A DNA stretch of 64,000 bases from contig JADJEE010000002.1 in the NCBI GenBank assembly GCA_016709225.1, positions 434,001 to 498,000 of the forward strand. Reading direction: 5' to 3'. Source of the DNA: Deltaproteobacteria bacterium (GTDB taxonomy: Bacteria > Myxococcota_A > Polyangia > Nannocystales > Nannocystaceae). The notes below the pieces were generated by a model, which ran no database searches, was not told the DNA's origin, and saw only the letters and a list, made by a program, of their open reading frames with translations. Below, in pieces: positions 8,627-17,488 of the stretch. The translations under genes and the position numbers were made by a program. Each line of letters begins with the position of its first letter. The stretch's first letter is position 1.

Positions 8627-10471
8627 TCACGCGCTTTCCTCCACGCGCGGGTGGGCCTGCCCGGCCTGCGCGCCGATCGGCTCGTCACTGCGCCACAGCA
8701 GCGACAGCGCAATCTCGCAGAGGATGGCGCCACCGATCGTCGCCGTGAGGATCGTCGGCAGCTCACCGTCGGGGTAGAGCAGCGCCGCATTCACGGCCAC
8801 CGCGATCGGCAACGTGCCCATCGGCGCGAACACCAACGAGCGCCGTGCGTCGGCCGGCAGCTCGGCGTCGACCTTGCGCCACACCACGCGCCCGCCGAGC
8901 CAGCGACCGACGTAGCGCGCGACCAGCAGCACGACCATCGCGAGCCACCCGAGCGTGGTCGGCCGCCACATCGCGCCGGCGACGATCAGGAACACCAAGT
9001 AGATCGGCATCTCGAGCCGCGCGAGATTGTCGACGAGGCGCGCCTTGTAGTCGCCCGGGAAATTCGTGAGCAGCATGCCGACGATGAAGCACACCACCAG
9101 TGGCGAGAGGTACAGCTCGCTGGCGATGCCGGCTGCGAACGCCACCGAACCCAGCAGCAACGCGACCGACTCGGTGCGCGACGCCGGCAGCCGCAGGATC
9201 GCGTAGATCACCACGCCGACCACCAGGCCCAGTCCGAACGTCACGAACAACCATGCGGTGTGGGGCAGCTGCCACGTCACGCTCGCACCGCTGGGCCGGA
9301 AGTAGGCGTTCAGGAACGCGAGCCCGACCAGGGCCGCGAGTTCGTCGAGGTTGGCCAGCAACACCAGCGCGCGGCGGGCCTCGCGGGTGGCCCGGCGCGC
9401 GCCGTAGCGCAGGGTCTCGGTATCGGCCGCGATCGCACCGGCGGCGCCGAGCAACAGCGCGTCGCGGACGATCAGCACGTCGAGCATCGGCTGGCCGGCG
9501 AGCAGCCGTGCGATCATCAGCACCGCGGTGCAGCCGGCGACGATCATGCCCAGCGGGATGCCGGTGCCGACGCCGATGATGGTGACGGTGCCACGCGGCA
9601 GCCCGGCGAGCTTCGACAGCTCGATGCGCATGCCGATGACGAGGCCGATCCATCCCAGGGCGAGGTGGAGGATCGGACGCAGGTGCCCGAGCACATCGTC
9701 GGTGAGCACCTCCCAGCGATGCGACAGCAGGCCCAGCGCGAGGAACGGGAAGCCGGCCGCGACCACGCGTGAGACCCCGAGCCGTCGCTCCAGCCGATGC
9801 ACGACCGGGTGCCCACCGAGGTACGCGAGCACCAGCAGCAGCAGGAGGCCGATGAGCACCTTGACGGCGAACCAGGGCCGATCGGCGCTGGCGACCTCGG
9901 GCTGCGAAGAGCTGGGCTCGAGCAACGACTCGAGATAGGCCCGCAATCGCTCGGCGTCGCCCGGGTCCTGCTCGGCGTCGACCACCGGTGGCGTCGCCGG
10001 CAGCGGCAGCACCACGGGCGGCGGCACGGGTGCGGTGCCGAGATCGGGCACGATCTCGATCGCGGGCTCATCGGCGGTGGTGGGCGCCTCGAGGGTGCCG
10101 TCGGTCGCCGCGCCGAGCGGCGCGCTCGGGGTCGTGGGCACGGCCGCCGGCGGCATCGCCGACGAGGGTGCCGCGGTCGGGCCGGTGACCGGCGGTGGCG
10201 GGGGCAGCTGCGACGAGGTCGTCGCCGGTGACGAGGGCGTCGCCGGTGGTGCCGCGGGCAGCTGCGACGGCACGCTCGCGGTTGGTGGCGGGGGCAGCTG
10301 CGACGGCGCGCTCGCGGATGGCGGCGGGGGCAGCTGCGACGGCGCGCTCGCGGATGCTGCGGGGGGTGGCTGCGACGGCGTCGAGGATGATGACGTCGTC
10401 GGCGTCGACGCCGTGGCCACGGCGGGCCCCGCAACGGCGAACGCGAGCAACATGGCGAGCGACGGCGGCAT
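8627..10471 (-). CDS. Antiporter-like membrane protein with long Pro/Ser/Ala-rich exported N-terminal region
   Basis: The product has 614 aa from the ATG at 10471, where a clear signal peptide begins (MPPSLAMLLAFAVAGPAVA). Residues about 25-190 are low complexity and built partly of PSQLPPPPSASA-type repeats. A membrane segment (about 200-220) and roughly a dozen further helices follow. These carry sodium/proton exchanger-like stretches such as GWIGLVIGMRIELSKLAG, LSPLVVCFIVGMLLTNFPG and MPIYLVFLIVAGA. The membrane half resembles the neighbouring CPA protein without being a close copy. The repeat-rich region should lie in the periplasm. Transported ion unknown. Confidence 0.78.
   Translation of the reverse strand: MPPSLAMLLAFAVAGPAVATASTPTTSSSSTPSQPPPAASASAPSQLPPPPSASAPSQLPPPPTASVPSQLPAAPPATPSSPATTSSQLPPPPPVTGPTAAPSSAMPPAAVPTTPSAPLGAATDGTLEAPTTADEPAIEIVPDLGTAPVPPPVVLPLPATPPVVDAEQDPGDAERLRAYLESLLEPSSSQPEVASADRPWFAVKVLIGLLLLLVLAYLGGHPVVHRLERRLGVSRVVAAGFPFLALGLLSHRWEVLTDDVLGHLRPILHLALGWIGLVIGMRIELSKLAGLPRGTVTIIGVGTGIPLGMIVAGCTAVLMIARLLAGQPMLDVLIVRDALLLGAAGAIAADTETLRYGARRATREARRALVLLANLDELAALVGLAFLNAYFRPSGASVTWQLPHTAWLFVTFGLGLVVGVVIYAILRLPASRTESVALLLGSVAFAAGIASELYLSPLVVCFIVGMLLTNFPGDYKARLVDNLARLEMPIYLVFLIVAGAMWRPTTLGWLAMVVLLVARYVGRWLGGRVVWRKVDAELPADARRSLVFAPMGTLPIAVAVNAALLYPDGELPTILTATIGGAILCEIALSLLWRSDEPIGAQAGQAHPRVEESA
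10199..10380 (-). repeat. Imperfect in-frame tandem repeats (about 39 bp) in the antiporter-like gene
   Basis: Imperfect units starting near GGCAGCTGCGACGGCGCGCT recur about every 39 bp. They encode the repeated PSQLPPPP(S/T)AS peptide in the N-terminal exported region of the antiporter-like protein. This is a coding microduplication, not a mobile element. Confidence 0.7.
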
Positions 10472-10560
10472 CGACGGGCGAGCCGCAGTATCACCGAATT
10501 CACGACGCGCTTGGCGGATTGACAGCCGCCACCGCCGGCTCGACCATCGCGGGCGGGACG

Positions 10561-11361
10561 ATGCGCACCTGCCTGCGAAGCGCCGCGAGCCGTTGCGCAT
10601 GGGTCGTCGTCTGTGCATGCGCGTGCCGCCCCCAGGCCGCGACCACCCCCACGCCCCCGGCTGCGACCGAGGTGGTCGCGCCCCTGCCGAACGCGCCGAC
10701 GCAGCTCGACCCGGCCGCGCGCATGCAGGCCCTCGAAGCACGGCTGCTCGACGCGACCGCGGTGCACGTCGAGTTCGAGATCAGCGCCAGCATCGACGGA
10801 GCCGGCGCCGCCGGTGACACCACGCTGCGCGGCGTGCTGTCCCTCGATCGCAGCGGTCGCATCCTGCTGGCCGCCGGTGGCACCTTCGCGGGCGCCGTCG
10901 GCGAGGTGCACTTCGAGTGCGACGGCACGACGATGCGCGGCACCGCGGGCAAGGGCCGCTTCGAGCTGCCGTGCGCGCCGGAGCTGGGCCCCGCGGTGCT
11001 CCTCGGGCTCACGCGCATGGGCGTGCTGCACAACATCGCGCGGCTGTGGTCGGCGCGCCCGCCCGACCACGCCGACGGCGGTGTCGACGAGTGGGTGACG
11101 ACCACCGCCCACGCGCGCGCACGCGACGATTCCGACGACGCACTCGGGTTCGAGATCGCGGTCGACGGACAGCGGGTCGGGTCCGCAGTGCTCGAGCTCG
11201 ACGCCGTCGGGGTCCCGCACGTGCGCGAGCAGGTGGTCGACTTCCCCGGCGGGGCCATGCACGTGGTCGAGCGCTACGAGGCCTTCGCGATCGACGGCGA
11301 CATGCCCACGGCCGCACCGGCATCGACATCTGCGCCCCCCGTGGGTGGTGCGCGCGGGTGA
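10561..11361 (+). CDS. Lipoprotein of unknown function, possible LolA-like fold
   Basis: The product has 266 aa. ATG 10561 is preceded by GGGCGGGACG and begins a Cys-containing signal (MRTCLRSAASRCAWVVVCACACRP). A spacer is followed by a beta-rich domain (about 65-250) with alternating short strands (VHVEFEISASID, LRGVLSLDRSGRILLAAG, FECDGTTMRG). That pattern resembles outer-membrane lipoprotein carrier-like (LolA-like) folds, but no diagnostic motif is present, so the fold is tentative. It is divergent from the antiporter-like gene with an 89-bp gap that should hold both promoters. Confidence 0.65.
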   Translation: MRTCLRSAASRCAWVVVCACACRPQAATTPTPPAATEVVAPLPNAPTQLDPAARMQALEARLLDATAVHVEFEISASIDGAGAAGDTTLRGVLSLDRSGRILLAAGGTFAGAVGEVHFECDGTTMRGTAGKGRFELPCAPELGPAVLLGLTRMGVLHNIARLWSARPPDHADGGVDEWVTTTAHARARDDSDDALGFEIAVDGQRVGSAVLELDAVGVPHVREQVVDFPGGAMHVVERYEAFAIDGDMPTAAPASTSAPPVGGARG

Positions 11362-11413
11362 GCCGTCGCTCGCCGCGTCGCCCCACCGCTGCTCCAACGT
11401 CCGAGCGTCACCC

Positions 11414-11794
11414 GTGGATCCCGTGCTCGCGCTGCTCGCCTTCGCCGTGCTCGCGGTGCTCGCACGGATCGTCGCGCTCGGCGTGGCGCGTCACCGACAG
11501 CTGCGGGCGCCGAGCCTGGCTGCGGCCGCCGACCAGCGCGCGCTGCGGGCCCGCGAGGGCGGTGCCCCCGACAGCGCGATCGCGGTCGACTCTGCGGCGG
11601 TGATCGAACCCCGCGTGGTGCGGACGCCGTGTCCGCGCTGCGGCGGCCACGTGCACGTCGTCGAGCACGGCGCCGCACTGGTCGACGACGACCGCGGCGT
11701 TCCCCGCCGCCTGCGCCGCGTGCTCGCGCGCTGCAGCCCCTGTGGCCGCAACTTCGAGACGTGGTTCGAGGTCACCGGCGCGCTGCACGACTAG
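11414..11794 (+). CDS. Small membrane-anchored zinc-ribbon protein
   Basis: The product has 126 aa from the GTG at 11414. An upstream in-frame GTG at 11345 would overlap the previous gene. The N-terminus is one membrane helix (VDPVLALLAFAVLAVLARIV). The C-terminal half has CPRCGGH and CSPCGR, a four-Cys zinc-ribbon pattern. Function unknown. Its TAG stop is the CTAG tip of the repeat element at 11791-11850. Confidence 0.6.
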   Translation: MDPVLALLAFAVLAVLARIVALGVARHRQLRAPSLAAAADQRALRAREGGAPDSAIAVDSAAVIEPRVVRTPCPRCGGHVHVVEHGAALVDDDRGVPRRLRRVLARCSPCGRNFETWFEVTGALHD

Positions 11795-11850
11795 TACCTC
11801 GACACAGCGATTGTGATGGGTCAGAACGCCGTCATGGCCGCGACTCCTAG
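11791..11850 (+). mobile_element. Half copy of the CTAG-tipped MITE-like element
   Basis: Starts with CTAGTACCTCGACACAGCGA and matches the left end of the full copies at 30284 and 56849 for about 56 bp. It then diverges at a second CTAG (11847-11850), so the right half is missing. The left CTAG supplies the stop codon of the zinc-ribbon gene. Confidence 0.8.
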
Positions 11851-11920
11851 CGGCCCCCGCCACGAAACCCCCCGGCGGGCGGCCATGGTACAGCGGGTGG
11901 CTTCAGGCATGATGACGGGG

Positions 11921-12556
11921 ATGTCGCGCGGGTTCGGGCTCGGTGCGTCGCTGCTGGGCGGGCTCGCAGCCTGCGGCGTGCAGGTCGACCTCGGCGCCTA
12001 CGACGGCAGCACCACGGCGGTGACGACGACGGACGATCGTCCGGGTTCGAGCTCATCGGACGCCACCGTCGCCAGCTCCAGCAGCGGCGACACCAACATG
12101 CCCGGGATGCAGGACGACATGGCGATCCTCGTCGGTGATCTGCCGAGCACGGGTGGCTCGGACACCGGCGCGAACACGTCGATCGGCAGCGGTGGCGAGA
12201 GCGGCGAGCTCGACGCCCTCGATGCCCCCGACACGCTCGAGATCCAGTCGGGCAACTTCCCGCAGTCGTGCGCGGACCCGTACGGCGGGCTGCCGACCTG
12301 CGGCGGGTGGTCGGTCGGGTTCCGCCTGCCGCTGGCCGAGCAGTTCGTCGGTGCCACCGGGTCGCTCGCCGACCACCGCGGTGGCTTCGTCGAGACCTCG
12401 CCCGGCAGCAGCGACTGCAGCTTCGGTGGTGGCAGCCTCATCGGCAACTTCGAGATCACGGCGATCGATGACACGATCGTGTCCGGCCGCCTCACCGATC
12501 TCGAGCTGTTCTCCGGCGGCGCCGAGGTCGAGTTCGACGCCCCACGCTGCCCCTAG
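11921..12556 (+). CDS. Lipoprotein with Ser/Thr/Asp-rich linker, unknown function
   Basis: The product has 211 aa. The ATG at 11921 is chosen because GACGGGG precedes it and it starts a lipoprotein signal (lipobox LAAC). In-frame ATGs at 11909, 11912 and further upstream run into the repeat element. After the lipobox there is a disordered Ser/Thr/Asp/Gly linker (about 25-105), then a small C-terminal domain with paired cysteines (SCADPYGGLPTCGGW, SSDCSFGGG). It is probably surface-exposed. The stop TAG is the left CTAG of the palindrome at 12553-12572. Confidence 0.65.
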   Translation: MSRGFGLGASLLGGLAACGVQVDLGAYDGSTTAVTTTDDRPGSSSSDATVASSSSGDTNMPGMQDDMAILVGDLPSTGGSDTGANTSIGSGGESGELDALDAPDTLEIQSGNFPQSCADPYGGLPTCGGWSVGFRLPLAEQFVGATGSLADHRGGFVETSPGSSDCSFGGGSLIGNFEITAIDDTIVSGRLTDLELFSGGAEVEFDAPRCP

Positions 12557-12572
12557 TACCTCGAGGTACTAG
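12553..12572. mobile_element. Collapsed copy of the MITE-like element (20-bp palindrome of two tips)
   Basis: CTAGTACCTC joined directly to GAGGTACTAG gives a perfect 20-bp palindrome, that is, the two outer 10 bp of the repeat family with the whole interior missing. It lies between two convergent genes and each CTAG provides the TAG stop of one of them (12554-12556 plus strand, 12569-12571 minus strand). Confidence 0.7.
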
Positions 12573-13357
12573 CCCGGTGGGATCGCGCTGCGCTTGCGAC
12601 CCGCGATGCCGAAGTAGTAGAGCGGCCGGCCGTCGATCGACAGGCGATGACGGTAGCGCTCGACGTGGTGAAGCTCGAGGTGGCCGGAGAAGATCAGCTG
12701 CTTGATGAACACCGAGAAGCCGCTGGTGTCGCGATCGTCGAAGAAGCTCTGCTTGATGTTGAAGGCGACCCAGCCACCGTCCTCGACCAGGTTGTAGGCC
12801 TCGCGGAACGCCTGCACCGGGATGTCACCGAAGCCGAGCGCGGCCACCGACACCAGGCAGTTGAAGTTCCAGCTCTCGAGCTCGCGGCGCTGCAGAGCGG
12901 TCGCGGCGGTGAGGTCGAGGTCGTAGTACTCGTCGTACACGCCCGGTCGATCGCGCAGCGCCGCGAGGCGGGCGGCCGGCAGGATGTCGCAGCCGACGAT
13001 GCGCGCGACGCCCTGGTGCTGGAGCTCCTCGCCGACCATGCCGTTGCCGGCACCGAGATCGAGCACGCGCAGCTCGCTGAACCGCCACGGCTCCGATTGC
13101 AGGGCGTGGCGGAGGATCGCCACCACCCGCTGCGGCGAGGTGCACTTCAAGCGGTCGTAGAAGAGCTGTTCGTAGAGCCCCGGCAGCTCGTACAGCGCGT
13201 CGTAGTCGTGGAAGCGCACGCGACGTTCTCGACCCGACGCATCGGTCAGCGTGAAGTAGGCCTCGTCCTGATCCAGCTGGTGCGGATCGACGGCGGGGAA
13301 GCTGATGTGGTAGCGGTGCATCGCGGATCGCGGCGCACGCAGGGCAGCGTTGCTCAT
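12569..13357 (-). CDS. SAM-dependent class I methyltransferase
   Basis: The product has 262 aa. The ATG at 13357 is supported by GGCAGGAGC just upstream (AGGAG, 4 nt spacing). Motif I is VLDLGAGNGMVGEEL and an acidic residue at the end of strand 2 (VGCDI) should bind the SAM ribose. Later motifs (FNCLVSVAALGFGDIP, DGGWVAFNIK) fit a Rossmann-fold methyltransferase. Substrate unknown. Neighbours give no clue because they are lipoproteins on the other strand or a secreted esterase. The stop lies in the 20-bp palindrome. Confidence 0.82.
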   Translation of the reverse strand: MSNAALRAPRSAMHRYHISFPAVDPHQLDQDEAYFTLTDASGRERRVRFHDYDALYELPGLYEQLFYDRLKCTSPQRVVAILRHALQSEPWRFSELRVLDLGAGNGMVGEELQHQGVARIVGCDILPAARLAALRDRPGVYDEYYDLDLTAATALQRRELESWNFNCLVSVAALGFGDIPVQAFREAYNLVEDGGWVAFNIKQSFFDDRDTSGFSVFIKQLIFSGHLELHHVERYRHRLSIDGRPLYYFGIAGRKRSAIPPG

Positions 13358-13520
13358 GCTCCTGCCGTACCGCACCCATCGCGGGCGCGCCGTGATCAAG
13401 CTCGCGCGGCAGCGATATCGTCCGTCATGCCGCGTTCGCGCGCCGTCTCGGACGAGCGCAGCTCGCGAATGCGCGCGCGGGATGTGATGCCGTCGCGCAG
13501 CACCGCCCGGCACGCGCCGG

Positions 13521-14549
13521 TCACAACGCGCAGTACTCGGGGAAGCCGTCCGGCAGGCCGCCGGCATACGGCGAGGGCTTGGTGCCCCACGGGTGATCGC
13601 GGAAGAACGTCCACACGCTCGCCTGCGCGTCGCCCTGCGGGATCGAGTGGCCCATGCCATGGTCGCAGACGAAGCCGAAGCGACCAGCCTGTGTCAGCGC
13701 GGCGAGGTAGTTCTCGCTGGCCTGTTGGAAGCTGATGATCACCACGTCGCTCTCGCCGCCGTGGAAGATCATCGCCGCCAGCGGATTGCTGGGGTCCTGG
13801 TCGGCCGGCGCGCTGCCGACGAAGCCGCCCGAGTAGGTCACCGCGCTCGCGATGTAGCCCGAACGACGCCAGCTCATCTGCGCCGACTGCAGGCCGCCCG
13901 CACTCATCCCGATGGTGTGGATGCGCGAGACGTCGACCGCGGTCTGCTCGATCGCGCACGCGACGATCTCATCGGCGAGGATCAGGTCGTCCTCCTGGCT
14001 GCCGAGCACCAGGAACCATGGGAACTGCCCGGCCGCGGGATCGTGGGTCGGCGCCGCGACGATGCCGCCCTGCGCGACGACCTGCTCGACGTACGCGTTG
14101 CCGAGGCCGTAGGTGGCCTCGAGCGGCTGGCTGCCGGTGCCGTGCCAGTACAGCACCAGCGGACCGGCCTGGTCCTGCGCGGCGTCGGAGATCCACAGCC
14201 GCACCGTCCGCGGCGCGATGCCGGCGGGCGCGAACTCGACGTCGCCGTCGAGCATCGTCGGGCACACCCCGGTCGGCGTCGGCAACATGGTCGGCTGCGG
14301 CACCATGGCACCACCGGTGCTGTCGGAGCCGCCGTCGTCGGTGCCGTCGTCGGAGGCCGCGGCCTCGCTGCCACCCGGGCCGCCGCCCGCCGTGCTGGTG
14401 CCGGCCTCGGTGCCGCTGGCGTCTTCGCCGGCGCTCGAGCCCTCGTCCTCGCCCTGCGGCGACGCCGAACCGCCGCACGCGCTCGCGAGCAAGAGACACG
14501 CGCCGAGCACGGCGGCGCACGTCGGTGGTTTCGCGTGCAGCTTCGGCAT
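13521..14549 (-). CDS. Secreted/lipoprotein PHB-depolymerase-like esterase (alpha/beta hydrolase)
   Basis: The product has 342 aa. ATG 14549 starts a lipoprotein signal (lipobox ASAC) followed by a Ser/Gly/Asp/Glu-rich linker to about residue 75. The hydrolase domain shows an oxyanion-type LYWHGTGS stretch, the nucleophile elbow TIGMSAGG, and a late catalytic His in DHGMGHSIP. This is the pattern of LpqC / polyhydroxybutyrate depolymerase-type esterases. The natural substrate is unknown and could be a feruloyl or polyester ester. The frame stays open far upstream but that part is a shadow of the divergent FG-GAP gene. Confidence 0.82.
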   Translation of the reverse strand: MPKLHAKPPTCAAVLGACLLLASACGGSASPQGEDEGSSAGEDASGTEAGTSTAGGGPGGSEAAASDDGTDDGGSDSTGGAMVPQPTMLPTPTGVCPTMLDGDVEFAPAGIAPRTVRLWISDAAQDQAGPLVLYWHGTGSQPLEATYGLGNAYVEQVVAQGGIVAAPTHDPAAGQFPWFLVLGSQEDDLILADEIVACAIEQTAVDVSRIHTIGMSAGGLQSAQMSWRRSGYIASAVTYSGGFVGSAPADQDPSNPLAAMIFHGGESDVVIISFQQASENYLAALTQAGRFGFVCDHGMGHSIPQGDAQASVWTFFRDHPWGTKPSPYAGGLPDGFPEYCAL

Positions 14550-14591
14550 CGTGACGGGCAGTGTACACTCGTGCTGGAGTCGCCGACGACG

Positions 14592-16076
14592 ATGGCGAGA
14601 ACGCGCACCACCGGGGAGTTCGATGACGTTGCGCACGGGCCCGCGGCGACGCGTCGGCGCAACCACTCGCGCACGTGCACGTCCCCCTGGACCGTGGCGC
14701 ACAGGGCCTGGGCGATCGTGGTCTCGCTGTCGGCGGGGTGTTTCTCCGAGGCCGACAACGCCGACGACGAGGGTGGCGACGAGGGCGAAACCACCGCGTC
14801 GGCCTCGCTGACCGGGGAGCCATCGACGGGCGTGTCGTCGAGCGTCGACGGCACCGCCAGCTCCGACGACGGTAGCGGCTCCTCCGAGGGCGCCACCGGC
14901 CCATCCGACGGCAGCGGCAGCGGCAGCAGCGGGGGCAGCGACACGGGTGCCGATTCCGGCAGCACCGGCGGCGAGGGTGCGTGCGCAGCGATGGGCGACG
15001 CGCACTGCGGCGACCAGATCTCGGTGCCGGGCGAGCAGTGCTGGGGCCCCGCGCAGCCCGAGAACGCCGGTGGCGACCCGCTCGGTCGCGCCGCGATCGC
15101 CGACTTCGACGACGACGGCCACGCCGACATCGCGACCATCGACGGCGACGACGGCGTGTGGGTCTACCCCGGCAGCAGCACCGGGCTCGATCCCGCGACC
15201 GTGCTGACCGAGAGCGCGGGCACGGGCATGTGGTCGATCGACGCGGGTGACCTCAACGCCGACGGCCTGGCCGATCTCGCGATCGGTGGGTTCGACCCGC
15301 AGGTGTGGATCTTCTATGGCAACGGCGCGGGTGCGTTGGCGACGACCACCGAGCCGATCGACGTCGGCCTCGGCGCCGAGACCGTGCGCATCGTCGATCT
15401 CCAAGGCGACGGTGCGCCCGAGTTGCTCGTCGCCGGCGAGTTCGACGACGCCAGCGACGGCGCGTGGGTCACCGTGTTGGAGGACCAGGACGGCGCGTGG
15501 GTCGGCGGCGCCGCGGACTTCCAGATCCCTGGCACCGCCAGCGTGGTCGACATGCGCCCACTGGTGGATCCGGACCTCGCAGCGCCCGGACTGGTGGTGA
15601 TCCTCGCCGACGGCACGCTGTCGTTCGCGCCGCCCGACGACACCTTCGTGCCCGACTTCAGCACCGTCACCACGGTGACCCCGGGTGCGTACCGCCTCGA
15701 GCTGGGCGATCTCGACGATGACGGCGTGCCCGACGTCGCGCTCGCCGGACGCGGCACCGTGACGGCCGTGGTCTACGACACCTTCGCGCAGACGCTCGCC
15801 GTAGGCAGCGTGCTGGGCACGACCAACCTGCGCGACATGGGCGTTGCGATCGGCGATGTCGACCGCGACGGCGACGCCGACCTCGTGGTCTCCGACGTGG
15901 GCTTCCAGCGGATCCAGGTCTACCCGCAGCAGAACGGCAAGATCGGCGCGCCCACGCCGATCGTGCTGTCCGAGGCACCGCAGGGCGTCGCGCTCGCCCA
16001 CGTGGTCGGCGACTGCCTGTTCGACATCGTCGCGCTGGGGACCAGCACCGTCGTGTTGGTGCCGGCCGATCCGTAG
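14592..16076 (+). CDS. FG-GAP/VCBS-repeat lipoprotein (integrin-type beta-propeller)
   Basis: The product has 494 aa from ATG 14592. An in-frame GTG at 14694 would give a shorter signal, VAHRAWAIVVSLSAGC, and is a real alternative. A lipobox (LSAGC) precedes a long Ser/Gly/Asp linker. About five to six repeats with Ca-binding DxDxDG loops follow (IADFDDDGHADIA, GDLNADGLADLA, VDLQGDGAPELL, GDLDDDGVPDVA, GDVDRDGDADLV), typical of an FG-GAP propeller. Such proteins are usually surface-exposed and adhesive. It is divergent from the esterase gene with only 42 bp between starts. Confidence 0.8.
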   Translation: MARTRTTGEFDDVAHGPAATRRRNHSRTCTSPWTVAHRAWAIVVSLSAGCFSEADNADDEGGDEGETTASASLTGEPSTGVSSSVDGTASSDDGSGSSEGATGPSDGSGSGSSGGSDTGADSGSTGGEGACAAMGDAHCGDQISVPGEQCWGPAQPENAGGDPLGRAAIADFDDDGHADIATIDGDDGVWVYPGSSTGLDPATVLTESAGTGMWSIDAGDLNADGLADLAIGGFDPQVWIFYGNGAGALATTTEPIDVGLGAETVRIVDLQGDGAPELLVAGEFDDASDGAWVTVLEDQDGAWVGGAADFQIPGTASVVDMRPLVDPDLAAPGLVVILADGTLSFAPPDDTFVPDFSTVTTVTPGAYRLELGDLDDDGVPDVALAGRGTVTAVVYDTFAQTLAVGSVLGTTNLRDMGVAIGDVDRDGDADLVVSDVGFQRIQVYPQQNGKIGAPTPIVLSEAPQGVALAHVVGDCLFDIVALGTSTVVLVPADP

Positions 16077-16103
16077 CGCGCTCGGGCGCTGGCTCGCGCG
16101 AGC

Positions 16104-17189
16104 TCAGGGGATCATCACAGCACCGCACGGCCACGAGGCGTCGAGTGCATGGTGCTCGCCGTCCTTCCACTGCGTGCAGGCGTCACCGAGCAGCTCGAGC
16201 GTCGACTCGTCGAGCAGGTGCCAGTCGACCGGGCACGACAGCTCGACGCCGTCCAGCAGCACCGTGCCCTCGCACTCCTGCGCGAGATCGACGATGCCGT
16301 CGATCGACAGCTCGCAGCTGATGAAGCCGCCGATGATCTCGTGGAACGCATCGACGAGATCGCCGGCGTCGAGCGCCACGTAGAACGGCGCCGGGCTGGG
16401 ATCGTCGACCGGCTTGCCGACGCCTGCGTTGGCGACCTGCTGCAGGTGCTGCTGACCGACCTCGGTGCCGACGCTGATCACGAAGGTCTCGATACCGTCG
16501 CCGAACGCGTTCTGCACGCTGGTGATCACCTCGGGCTGGCCATTCTGCGGGTTGGGCTCGGCGCAGGTGTCGGGCTCGCCGTCGGTCGCGACGACGATCG
16601 CCTTCGGCCCGGGCTCGTTGAACGCCAACAGCTCGGCCGCCACCAGCGCGTGCGACTCACCGGTCGGGGTCTCGTCGATCGGCGAGGCCGGGCCGTAGAC
16701 GGCATCGATCGCGTCGTAGTTGTCGAGCGCCGGAGGTACCTCGGTGAGCATGGGGCAAGTCGGTCCGTCGTTGCCGTCCTCGCTCGAGTAGAGCGCGAGC
16801 CCGAAGCGAACGTTCGACTGCAGCGCCATCACCGTGCCGTTCGCGCCCATGAGCGTGTCGTACAGCGCGTTCCAGCGCTGCTGTCCGCTGAAGTCCTCGG
16901 TCATGCTGCTCGATTGATCGACCAGCAGCACGATCGTCGGGATCACGGGATCGACCGAGACCTGCACCTGCGTGCAGCCGTCGCTGCCGCCCTCGGCGAC
17001 CGTCACCATCGTCGCAGCCGTGCCCACGCCCATGTCGAGGCGCGGACCCTCGCCGAGCGAGGGATCGATGCCGACCCCGGCCGAGCTACTGTCCCCGTCA
17101 CTGGCCGGCGGACTCTCGCGTCCGCACCCCAGCGACAACACCACCATCGTCAGCACCCCCCGTGCGACGTTGCCCATCCGCGCGTCCAT
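16104..17189 (-). CDS. VWA-domain lipoprotein
   Basis: The product has 361 aa from ATG 17189 (ATG 17177 is an alternative). Lipobox LSLGC and a short linker precede a von Willebrand factor A domain with the MIDAS motif DQSSSM, a mid-domain Thr region (ETPTGESHAL) and VATDGEPDTC. The C-terminal 80 residues contain paired cysteines (ISCELSIDG, QECEG, ELSCPVDW, GDACTQW). A role in metal-dependent adhesion or protein interaction at the cell surface is likely from the family. Partner unknown. It ends 27 bp from the convergent FG-GAP gene. Confidence 0.83.
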   Translation of the reverse strand: MDARMGNVARGVLTMVVLSLGCGRESPPASDGDSSSAGVGIDPSLGEGPRLDMGVGTAATMVTVAEGGSDGCTQVQVSVDPVIPTIVLLVDQSSSMTEDFSGQQRWNALYDTLMGANGTVMALQSNVRFGLALYSSEDGNDGPTCPMLTEVPPALDNYDAIDAVYGPASPIDETPTGESHALVAAELLAFNEPGPKAIVVATDGEPDTCAEPNPQNGQPEVITSVQNAFGDGIETFVISVGTEVGQQHLQQVANAGVGKPVDDPSPAPFYVALDAGDLVDAFHEIIGGFISCELSIDGIVDLAQECEGTVLLDGVELSCPVDWHLLDESTLELLGDACTQWKDGEHHALDASWPCGAVMIP

Positions 17190-17488
17190 GTGGAGAGAGC
17201 TTAGGTCGAACGACGCGGCGATGCACGCGGGGAACCCCGAACCGCCGCGCACGTGGAACACCGTCGCGCGAGATCCGAGCGCCGTGATCGTAGCGCATCC
17301 GACCGTCTATTCTCCGCGATGGCCGTCGAGGCTCGGCGACGCCCGTCGAGGCTCCGCGAACGCCATCGATGGATCCGCGCTGTCACGTGCGCCAGGGCCC
17401 ATCGCGGCCCTGCGCTCGCACGCAGCGCGACCCCGCGTCGCGATCGTTGGGCCCGCGCTGTGGCACACGGCTTGAAGTGTAGGGCGAC
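17190..17488. other. 299-bp divergent intergenic region
   Basis: Lies between the VWA lipoprotein (minus) and the PDZ protein (plus). I see no gene in it. It holds short direct repeats around GTCGAGGCTC near 17325-17360 and the left arm of the hairpin at 17479-17501. Promoters for both genes are expected here, but no clear -35/-10 pair is visible. Confidence 0.4.

Noticed and set aside
10199..10380. Possible CRISPR array because of regular repeats
   Set aside because: In-frame, imperfect repeats inside a coding region with no spacers.
9544..11397. 617-codon minus-strand frame across the antiporter start
   Set aside because: Overlaps the real antiporter-like gene in another frame and the divergent lipoprotein; translation is Arg/His-rich.
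14550..16001. Minus-strand extension of the esterase frame
   Set aside because: Antisense to the FG-GAP lipoprotein, whose Ca-loop repeats are clear. The esterase starts at ATG 14549 with a signal peptide.
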